From NCBI GenBank assembly GCA_946885815.1, contig CAMPHE010000125.1:1-5933 (forward strand): 5,933 bases of DNA, read 5' to 3'. The first letter of the stretch is position 1, and every line of letters begins with the position of its first letter. The notes below the pieces were generated by a model, which worked only from the letters and a program-made list of their open reading frames with translations, did not search any database and was not told where the DNA came from. Below are positions 1 through 5,933 of the stretch, in pieces. This DNA is from an uncultured Arenimonas sp. (GTDB taxonomy: Bacteria > Pseudomonadota > Gammaproteobacteria > Xanthomonadales > Xanthomonadaceae). The translations under genes were made by a program, and so were the position numbers.

Positions 1-1
1 G

Positions 2-136
2 CGATCGATGCACCGCATCCTGCGCGTCGCGCGCACGATCGCCGATCTCGCCGGTACCGAAGCGATCGCGACGCCGCACGTGGCCGAGGCGATCGGTTAC
101 CGGTTGCTCGACCGCGGCGTCACGTCGGCGGGGTGA
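2..136 (+). CDS. comM: ComM/YifB family Mg-chelatase-like AAA+ ATPase, C-terminal fragment
   Basis: Only the last 44 codons lie in the window, in an open frame entering from the left edge and ending at TGA 134-136. The residues [18 protein letters not shown], then [13 protein letters not shown], are the typical end of the C-terminal Mg-chelatase-like domain of ComM (YifB). ComM is a hexameric AAA+ helicase that promotes branch migration during natural transformation in gammaproteobacteria. The ATPase core lies outside the window, so Walker motifs cannot be checked. The frame ends in VTSAG, a normal intact terminus. The gene converges on the dehydrogenase with only 6 bp between stop codons. 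Family assignment is strong from this short but conserved segment; nothing can be said about the rest of the protein. Confidence 0.88.
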   Translation, partial: RSMHRILRVARTIADLAGTEAIATPHVAEAIGYRLLDRGVTSAG

Positions 137-142
137 ACAGCG

Positions 143-1318
143 TCAGCCGTCGCGCCGCTGCGTGCCCGGCGCGGCGGTCAGCCCGTCGAGCTCGATGTTC
201 TTCGGCGTCGCCGACCGCGCGCCGAAACCCACGACCGCGATCGCCGCCTCCCGCAGCGGCGCGAGGTCGAGCATCGCCGCGATGTCGCCGTCATTGATCG
301 CGGCGGTGACGAACGCGCCGAGTCCGAGGTCGGCGGCCGACAGGTACATCGTCTGCGACAGGTGGCCGGCGTCGAGATGCACCACGCGCCACGCCTTCGC
401 ATGCCGCCGGTACTTCCAGAACAGCCGGTCGAACCGCGCCGTCATGATCACGAACACCGGCGCGTCGACGAACCAGTGCTGGCCGGCGAGCACCCGGTGC
501 GCGGCCGCGCGCGCCGCGTCGGCGTCCAGCGGCCGCAGCAGCTCCACCGCATGCTCCAGCGGCAGGTAGTGGTACAGGCCCGGCGCCAGCCCGTCGACCC
601 GCTGCACCAGCAGGTAGGCTTCCACCGCATGCAGCCCGCCGCCCGCCGGCGAGGTCTTCTTGACGGCCACGGCGCCCGGCGCGAGTTCGCGGGTGCCGAC
701 GGCGCCCCAGACGCGATGCAGCATCGTCGCCAGCGACGCGGCGTCCAGCACCGCCACGGGATCGAAATTGCGGCAGGTGCGGCGGGCCGCGAGCAGCGCG
801 TCGAACGGTCGCGCCGCCGGCAGCTGCAACGGGCGCGCCGCCGCCGCTGGCGCGCGCCGATGCGCGTGCGTGGGCGGCGGACCATTCGCCTCGACGAGGC
901 TCGCGGCATCCGGCATCAGCCCCAGATCCTGCCGTTCCGCGATGTCGATGCCACGCCACGTGCCCGCCGCCTGTGCATGCAGCGCCGGCGGCCACCACGG
1001 GACGTCGCGCGCGTCGGCGTCGGCCTGCGCGGAATCATCGGCATCCAGCAGCCAGCCTGCCGCCACCAGCGCGTCGACGACCGCCGCCCCATGCGCGCCC
1101 ACCAGCGCGTCACGCGGCGCGATCGCGTCCGCCGGCAGCGTCGCCAGCACGGCCAGCTGCGCCAGCGTCACTTCAGCGGGCTCGGCGCGATGGGGGGCCG
1201 ACGCGAGCCAGCGCGGTGCGCGATCGAGCCCGTCGCCGCCGGCGAGCAGGGATGCGACGTCGAAGCGCGCCTCGTCGTCGAGCGTCACCTGCAGCGCCAT
1301 GCATCGCCTGAGCCTCAT
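143..1318 (-). CDS. SagB-type FMN-dependent dehydrogenase (putative peptide maturation dehydrogenase, TIGR04511-like)
   Basis: This is a 391-residue cytoplasmic protein of the nitroreductase-like SagB/ThcOx superfamily. Those FMN enzymes oxidise ribosomal peptides, classically azolines to azoles. Residues about 45-95 look like a small winged-helix segment. The FMN fold starts near 172 with RRTCRNF (179-185). It continues with KKTSPAGGGLHAVEAYLLV (220-238), matching the family's 'PSaGaLhp.EaYl' motif, then GLYHYLPLEHAVELL (247-261), and ends with LGLGAFVTAAIND and a VVGFG strand. The N-terminus MRLRRC resembles what I remember of TIGR04511 proteins. I chose ATG 1318 because GGGGGAG lies 6 bases upstream. 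The frame stays open to a GTG at 1345, which has no such site. The gene is divergent from the small precursor-like peptide, its likely substrate. Superfamily is near certain; substrate and reaction are inferred. Confidence 0.87.
   Translation of the reverse strand: MRLRRCMALQVTLDDEARFDVASLLAGGDGLDRAPRWLASAPHRAEPAEVTLAQLAVLATLPADAIAPRDALVGAHGAAVVDALVAAGWLLDADDSAQADADARDVPWWPPALHAQAAGTWRGIDIAERQDLGLMPDAASLVEANGPPPTHAHRRAPAAAARPLQLPAARPFDALLAARRTCRNFDPVAVLDAASLATMLHRVWGAVGTRELAPGAVAVKKTSPAGGGLHAVEAYLLVQRVDGLAPGLYHYLPLEHAVELLRPLDADAARAAAHRVLAGQHWFVDAPVFVIMTARFDRLFWKYRRHAKAWRVVHLDAGHLSQTMYLSAADLGLGAFVTAAINDGDIAAMLDLAPLREAAIAVVGFGARSATPKNIELDGLTAAPGTQRRDG
147..177 (+). terminator. GC-rich hairpin just after comM, possible terminator
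   Basis: Bases 147-157 and 167-177 form an 11-bp stem (ten Watson-Crick pairs and one G-U) around a 9-base loop, starting 10 bases after the comM stop. No T-run follows, and the hairpin lies within the 3' coding end of the opposing dehydrogenase gene. Read on the minus strand, the G-U becomes an A-C mismatch, so the structure is better suited to plus-strand transcripts. It could stop or protect comM mRNA, but in DNA this GC-rich it may be chance. Confidence 0.35.
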
Positions 1319-1324
1319 CGTCGT

Positions 1325-1331
1325 CTCCCCC
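1325..1331 (-). promoter_or_regulatory. Ribosome binding site deciding the dehydrogenase start
   Basis: On the minus strand GGGGGAG lies 6 bases before ATG 1316-1318. It is the best Shine-Dalgarno match near the 5' end of this gene. It supports the start at 1318 over GTG 1345, which lies upstream of it, and ATG 1300. Confidence 0.7.
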
Positions 1332-1343
1332 GGGGTGGCCGCC

Positions 1344-1373
1344 ACGATGCCCGGCGCGACGCGCGCGTGGCAA
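1344..1373 (-). promoter_or_regulatory. Weak candidate promoter for the dehydrogenase
   Basis: On the minus strand TTGCCA (1373-1368) matches five of six bases of the -35 consensus. An 18-bp spacer later, CATCGT (1349-1344) matches only three of six at -10. Transcription would begin near 1338, about 20 bases before the preferred ATG at 1318, and would exclude GTG 1345 as a start. The -10 is poor, so this is tentative and may need an activator or be wrong. Confidence 0.27.
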
Positions 1374-1399
1374 CCGCCGCTGACAGCGCGCGCGCGTGG
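1361..1399 (+). repeat. Pair of 10-bp direct repeats in the divergent promoter region
   Basis: GCGCGCGTGG occurs at 1361-1370 and again at 1390-1399, 29 bp apart. The left copy overlaps the candidate dehydrogenase -35, and the right copy fills part of the spacer of the precursor promoter. The positions would suit a shared regulator of both divergent genes. Runs of GC dinucleotides are common in this DNA, so chance is a serious alternative. Confidence 0.35.
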
Positions 1400-1409
1400 A
1401 AGCTAGACT
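1380..1409 (+). promoter_or_regulatory. Sigma-70-like promoter of the precursor peptide gene
   Basis: CTGACA (1380-1385, five of six to the -35 consensus) is followed after 18 bp by TAGACT (1404-1409, four of six to the -10). Predicted initiation near 1416 gives a leader of about 30 bases before ATG 1446. This is the best promoter I found in the window, and it implies the small gene is transcribed on its own. Confidence 0.6.
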
Positions 1410-1434
1410 CGCGCGGCACCCGCCCGGGGCACAC

Positions 1435-1440
1435 AGGGGA
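1435..1440 (+). promoter_or_regulatory. Ribosome binding site of the precursor peptide gene
   Basis: AGGGGA lies 5 bases before ATG 1446-1448. It fixes the start and separates this real small gene from an overlapping open frame starting at 1396, which has no comparable site. Confidence 0.7.
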
Positions 1441-1445
1441 AACGC

Positions 1446-1712
1446 ATGGCCAAGCTCACCGAAAAGACGATCGACGCGCTGCTGGACAACCTCGCCGGCG
1501 ATGACGGGTTCCGCGAACGCTTCCAGCGCAACCCGCGCGAGGCGACGGCGTCGCTGGGCACCGACGACCCCGCGGTGGCCTCGCTGCCACAGGACCCGAT
1601 CAAGGAGCTGGCGCCGAAGGAGGCGATCAAGGCCGCACGCGCCGCGCTGCGCCGCAAGCTGATCGACTCGATGGGGCCGTTCCAGCCGATCACGCTCGAC
1701 ATTCCGCGCTGA
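1446..1712 (+). CDS. NHLP-related RiPP precursor-like peptide (putative modified peptide, TIGR04509-like)
   Basis: This encodes an 88-residue soluble, helical peptide without a signal peptide or membrane segment. The N-terminal part, LLDNLAGDDGFRERFQRNP (12-30) followed by ASLG, has the 'L..La.Dd.FR..F..nP..Al..lG' pattern of nitrile-hydratase-leader-type (NHLP) peptides. A second block, KELAPKEAIKAARAALRRKL (53-72), is also characteristic of the TIGR04509 group as I recall it. The tail DSMGPFQPITLDIPR (74-88) would be the core. There is no cysteine anywhere, the tail holds only Ser75 and Thr83, and no clear double-glycine cleavage site is seen. The start is fixed by AGGGGA 5 bases upstream and a good promoter. 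It is divergent from the dehydrogenase and convergent with the cyclase. That it is a modified peptide is inferred from family and context; a non-RiPP regulatory role remains possible. Confidence 0.8.
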   Translation: MAKLTEKTIDALLDNLAGDDGFRERFQRNPREATASLGTDDPAVASLPQDPIKELAPKEAIKAARAALRRKLIDSMGPFQPITLDIPR

Positions 1713-1733
1713 CGCGCGCGAACCACGTCAGCG
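1707..1733. terminator. Perfect inverted repeat spanning both convergent stop codons
   Basis: CGCTGACG (1707-1714) and CGTCAGCG (1726-1733) are exact reverse complements separated by 11 bases. The left arm contains the TGA stop of the precursor gene, and the right arm contains the stop of the cyclase gene on the other strand. The hairpin would form at the 3' end of both mRNAs, so it may act as a bidirectional terminator or stabilising structure. No T-run is present on either side, so intrinsic termination is uncertain. Confidence 0.5.
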
Positions 1734-4364
1734 GCGGCGCACCCGCTGCTCGACGAGCATCGCGCCGGAACCGTCCGGCCACGCGTCGGCGAACGCCTTG
1801 CGCTGCCGCTCGGCGCTCGCGGTGTCCCCGCGGGCCTCGGCGAAGCGCGCCCAGTCCGAAAGCGCCAGCGTGCTTTCGAGCACGTTCGCCGGCTGCCAGG
1901 TCGACCGGCTGTTGGGCTCGCCGAACGCGCGGCCGCGATGCGTCGTCAGCCACTCGGCCAGCGCCATCGCCGCGGTCGCGTTGCCGGCCGCGGCCTGCGC
2001 GCGCATCTGCACGGCGCGGGAGAAGTACAGCCCGGCGTCTTCGCTGCGCGTGTCGTCCGCCAGCAGCGCGGCCGCGCCGGCCGCGTCGCCGTTCGCGAGC
2101 GCGATCTCGGCATCGACGATGCGCCGCATGGCCGCGTTCGCCGGATACGCGGCGACCAGCGGGTCGTCGTCGGTGAGCGCGCGCAGCCGGGCGGCGAGTG
2201 CGACGTCGCCGGTGTAGGCCGCCATCCAGCTCGCCCCGAGCACGTCGAACAGCAGGTGCCGGCGCGCGAGCGTGTCGGCCCCGGCGAGCAGCTCCGGCAG
2301 GTCCGCCGCGAAGCGCCGCAGGTCCTCGCGGAATGCCGCGTCGGGCGCGTACGCACCCAGCGAGAGTGCGATCAGCTGGTACATCCGGTGGTTGCCGGGA
2401 CCCGCCGTCGCGGCCTCGCTCTCGAGCGCCCGCGCGATCCGGACCGCCTGCTCGTACTGGCCGCGGTCGAGCGGCATCGTCACCTCGATCAGCCGTGCGT
2501 CGAGGTCCATCGACAGCGAACCCTCGCCGCGCTGGCGGGCCACCACGCGGGCCGCGGCGTCGGGACGCCCCAGCGCCAGATAGGCTTCCGCGTGCTCGCG
2601 CCGGCGGTTGACCACCCCGAGCAGCTCCGCCTTCTCGAAATAGGCGATCGCGTCCTGCGGCTGGTCGAGGGCCAGCGCCATCGAGCCCGCGAGGTACGTG
2701 GCGAATGCCCGCTGCGGGTTCTGCGCCTCCAGCGCCGGCGGCAGCATCGCCATGCCGTCGGCGCTGCGCAGCAGGTCGAAATGCGCGAAGTACGCGTAGT
2801 TGTAGTACGCGCGGTATTCGTCCGGGTACAGCGCGGCCAGCGTCCGGAAATGCTGCAGGGCCGTGGCCGGATCGTCGAGCGTGGCCGCCGCGCCGTCGAG
2901 GAAGAGTGCCTCGCGCTGGCCGAGCTGGCCGCGGTTCGCGACCGCCTTCTCGAGCCAGCGTCGCGTGCCGTCCGCGTCGTTCTCGATGTAGCGCAGGAAC
3001 GCGAGGCGCAGGTACGCCATCGCGAAGGTCGGGTCCAGCCGCACGGCCTCGCGATACAGCGGCTCCGAATCGGCCGCGCGGCCTTCGTAGCGCGCCTGCT
3101 GCGCCAGCGAATACGCCTTCAGCGCCTCCAGGTCGCCGGTGGTGACGTTCTCCAGCCGCTGGCGCGAGTTCTCGACGCCGGTGAGCGCGTCGCCGAGCTT
3201 GCCGCGGATGCTGGCGATCGTCCGGTCCAGCGCCGGCAACACGTCGTCGGTGCCCTTGCCGTCGGCGCTCTCGCTGTACACGGTCACGCCGCTGCGCGGG
3301 TCGATCACCTCGAGGCTCACGCGCACCGCGCCGCCGACCTGCGCCACCGTCGGCAGGATCACCGCGCGCGCCCCTTCGCGCAGCGCGATCTCGGTCGCCA
3401 GCTGGCGGTCGACGGGCTGCCCCTGGCGCTGCATGCGTTCCAGCGCGCGGTCGATCTGCAGCTGCGAAATCACGTTGACGTGCCGCGACTGCTCCAGGCC
3501 GATGAGCAGCGCGGTGTCGAGCGCGTCGTCGAACAGCGGTTCGGCGGTACGGTTCTGCAGGTCGGCGACGACGACCCAGTCGCGCTCGGCGAACGCGATC
3601 GCCGGAGGCGAGCGCAGCATCGTCGCGATACCGCCGACCAGCAGCGTGCCCAGTACGAGCAGCTCGAGCGCGACCACCGGCGGGCGTCGCCACAGCGGCA
3701 GTTCGCGCCACGCCTTGTTCCCGGAGTCGGGCGCGCGCAGCGGCGACAGGCCCGGTTCGCCGACCTCGTGCACCAGCATCGGCGCGGGAACGCCCTTGAA
3801 CCGGTAGCGGCCGTGCAGCAGCCACCGCAGTTTCGCGCCGGCGTCGCCCAGTTCGCCCGCGGCACGCTGGCACAGGTTCTGCGCCATGCCGGACATCAGG
3901 ATCTGCCCCGGCAGTGCCAGCCCCATCAGTCGGCCGGCGACGGGCTTGGCCAGGCCCTCGATCTCGAACGCCTTCGCGCCCGCGAGCACGTCGCGCGGCT
4001 CGTTCGCCCACATCATCACGTCGCCGACGTGCATGCCGATCCGCGCCTTCAGCGCGATGCCGTCGTCGCGGCCGATGTCGAGCAGCCCGCGCTGGTAGCG
4101 CAGCGCGAAGTCGAGCGCCTGGATCGGCCGTTCGAACACCGCCAGCACGCCGTCGGCCTTGTCGATCAGCTGGCCGTGGCACAGGGTCACCAGCTGCCGC
4201 AGCATCACGTCGTGCCGCTGCAGCAGCGTCGCCGCGCGCTGGTCGCCCAGCCGTTCGACCATCGCGGTGGAATCGACGATGTCGCACAGCAGCACCGTGC
4301 GCAGCACCGGCGTGGCCGGTGAGCGCGCCTGTGCGGTCGGGAAAGGCTCGGACAGATCCATCAT
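1728..4364 (-). CDS. Membrane-anchored class III nucleotide cyclase with TolB/FlgO-like and TPR domains (TIGR04510-like)
   Basis: The protein has 878 residues. Residues 20-200 form a class III adenylyl/guanylyl cyclase domain: LLCDIVDST holds the first metal Asp (D28), DKADGVLAVF the second (D71), then RIGMHVGDV, GRLMGLALPGQILMS and the closing GRYRFKGV. Residues about 228-250 are one hydrophobic segment preceded by RR, placing the cyclase in the cytoplasm and the rest probably in the periplasm. Residues 262-392 (VVVADLQNRT onward) resemble the TolB/FlgO-like domain often placed before TPRs. From about 411 to the end are degenerate TPR helices. No cysteine follows the membrane segment. This matches TIGR04510 as I recall it. 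'Cyclase' there means nucleotide cyclase, not peptide cyclisation. ATG 4364 and ATG 4361 are adjacent, and neither has a good Shine-Dalgarno. It follows the CNB-GGDEF gene by 60 bp, probably cotranscribed. Activity is uncertain. Confidence 0.88.
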   Translation of the reverse strand: MMDLSEPFPTAQARSPATPVLRTVLLCDIVDSTAMVERLGDQRAATLLQRHDVMLRQLVTLCHGQLIDKADGVLAVFERPIQALDFALRYQRGLLDIGRDDGIALKARIGMHVGDVMMWANEPRDVLAGAKAFEIEGLAKPVAGRLMGLALPGQILMSGMAQNLCQRAAGELGDAGAKLRWLLHGRYRFKGVPAPMLVHEVGEPGLSPLRAPDSGNKAWRELPLWRRPPVVALELLVLGTLLVGGIATMLRSPPAIAFAERDWVVVADLQNRTAEPLFDDALDTALLIGLEQSRHVNVISQLQIDRALERMQRQGQPVDRQLATEIALREGARAVILPTVAQVGGAVRVSLEVIDPRSGVTVYSESADGKGTDDVLPALDRTIASIRGKLGDALTGVENSRQRLENVTTGDLEALKAYSLAQQARYEGRAADSEPLYREAVRLDPTFAMAYLRLAFLRYIENDADGTRRWLEKAVANRGQLGQREALFLDGAAATLDDPATALQHFRTLAALYPDEYRAYYNYAYFAHFDLLRSADGMAMLPPALEAQNPQRAFATYLAGSMALALDQPQDAIAYFEKAELLGVVNRRREHAEAYLALGRPDAAARVVARQRGEGSLSMDLDARLIEVTMPLDRGQYEQAVRIARALESEAATAGPGNHRMYQLIALSLGAYAPDAAFREDLRRFAADLPELLAGADTLARRHLLFDVLGASWMAAYTGDVALAARLRALTDDDPLVAAYPANAAMRRIVDAEIALANGDAAGAAALLADDTRSEDAGLYFSRAVQMRAQAAAGNATAAMALAEWLTTHRGRAFGEPNSRSTWQPANVLESTLALSDWARFAEARGDTASAERQRKAFADAWPDGSGAMLVEQRVRRR

Positions 4365-4369
4365 TCGTG

Positions 4370-4388
4370 CCGGCGGGCGGTTTGCCGG
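4370..4388 (-). promoter_or_regulatory. Short hairpin in the leader of the cyclase gene
   Basis: On the minus strand CCGGC (4388-4384) pairs with GCCGG (4374-4370) around a 9-base loop, ending 5 bases before the first ATG at 4364. The region where a Shine-Dalgarno should be is therefore in or next to the stem, and no clear one is visible. This may lower translation, but a 5-bp GC stem is easily found by chance here. Confidence 0.25.
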
Positions 4389-4424
4389 GGGTAACGCAGG
4401 GCCCCCGCGCTCACGGCCATCGCC

Positions 4425-5444
<1,020 letters not shown>

Positions 5445-5471
5445 GGGCGGCTCGGGAAACGGGACCGCCCG

Positions 5472-5500
5472 AGTGTAGCCAAGCCCGGCCCCGCGGGACA
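5472..5500 (-). promoter_or_regulatory. Weak candidate promoter for the CNB-GGDEF gene
   Basis: On the minus strand TACACT (5477-5472) matches four of six bases of a -10 box. TGTCCC (5500-5495) stands 17 bp upstream but is a poor -35. Initiation would fall near 5465, about 20 bases before the GTG start at 5444. The -35 end touches the hairpin after aceA. Tentative. Confidence 0.27.
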
Positions 5501-5527
5501 GCGACGCGATTCACCGTTCGCGACGCT
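5500..5527 (-). terminator. Hairpin downstream of aceA, possible terminator
   Basis: Bases 5500-5509 and 5518-5527 form a 10-bp stem with nine Watson-Crick pairs and one A-A (T-T on the minus strand) mismatch around an 8-base loop. It begins 16 bases after the aceA stop. No T-run follows on the minus strand, so it is not a classic intrinsic terminator, though GC-rich genomes often lack strong T-runs. It separates aceA from the CNB-GGDEF gene. Confidence 0.45.
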
Positions 5528-5543
5528 GCCCGCCGGAGCCCGT

Positions 5544-5933
<390 letters not shown>

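Noticed and set aside
2..136. comM as an interrupted gene with a genomic island inserted, as known for resistance islands in Acinetobacter.
   Set aside because: The C-terminus is intact and typical and ends at its own stop, and no island boundary repeats or transposition genes are present.
1346..1445. A riboswitch or small RNA in the divergent intergenic region.
   Set aside because: The predicted leader is only about 30 bases and no structured conserved element is recognisable.
362..1504. A 380-codon plus-strand open frame overlapping the dehydrogenase and the start of the precursor.
   Set aside because: Its translation is Arg-rich without motifs and runs antisense to the well-supported SagB-type gene.
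1396..1662. An 88-codon plus-strand frame overlapping the precursor gene in another frame.
   Set aside because: It has no ribosome binding site, starts upstream of the predicted transcription start and translates to Arg-rich sequence; the 1446 frame has family-like motifs and a good site.
1938..4322. A 794-codon open frame on the plus strand opposite the cyclase gene, and an 865-codon minus-strand frame (1690-4287) shifted from it.
   Set aside because: Both translate to Arg/Ala/Gly-rich low-complexity sequence with no domain. They are shadows caused by very high GC, while the cyclase frame shows clear catalytic motifs and TPRs.
1728..4364. Reading 'cyclase' as a peptide macrocyclase or lanthionine cyclase.
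   Set aside because: The N-terminal motifs are those of class III nucleotide cyclases; no LanC zinc ligands or ATP-grasp features are present.

Overview
The window is very GC-rich and densely coding. Its style (GTG starts, long spurious open frames on both strands) and gene content suggest a gammaproteobacterium of the Xanthomonadaceae/Lysobacteraceae type, such as Lysobacter or Luteimonas. This is inferred from protein similarity as I remember it, not from a search. No tRNA, rRNA, CRISPR array or insertion sequence was seen, and no gene-free stretch is longer than about 130 bases.

Layout, left to right: the last 44 codons of comM (+, 2-136); a SagB-type FMN dehydrogenase (-, 143-1318); a 127-bp divergent promoter region; an 88-residue peptide resembling nitrile-hydratase-leader-type RiPP precursors (+, 1446-1712); an 878-residue membrane protein with a class III nucleotide cyclase domain, one membrane segment, a TolB/FlgO-like domain and TPR repeats (-, 1728-4364); a cyclic-nucleotide-binding GGDEF protein (-, 4425-5444); and the C-terminal 129 residues of isocitrate lyase aceA (-, 5544-5933).

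The central point is the trio of precursor, dehydrogenase and cyclase. It matches the poorly characterised set of families that I recall from TIGRFAM as 'putative modified peptide' (TIGR04509), 'putative peptide modification system cyclase' (TIGR04510) and 'putative peptide maturation dehydrogenase' (TIGR04511). The product and chemistry are unknown to me. The precursor has no cysteine and very few Ser/Thr near its C-terminus. No YcaO, radical SAM, lanthionine synthetase or exporter gene lies in the window, so ordinary azole formation is not an obvious explanation.

How the genes may work together (inference): the precursor is transcribed alone from its own good promoter, divergent from the dehydrogenase and convergent with the cyclase. 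The cyclase gene follows the CNB-GGDEF gene on the same strand with a 60-bp gap. A cyclic nucleotide made by the cyclase could be read by the CNB domain and converted into a c-di-GMP signal, linking the peptide system to second-messenger control. The cyclase domain keeps its metal-binding aspartates but departs from the canonical pattern at other active-site positions, so its activity is an open question. comM and aceA are housekeeping flanks.
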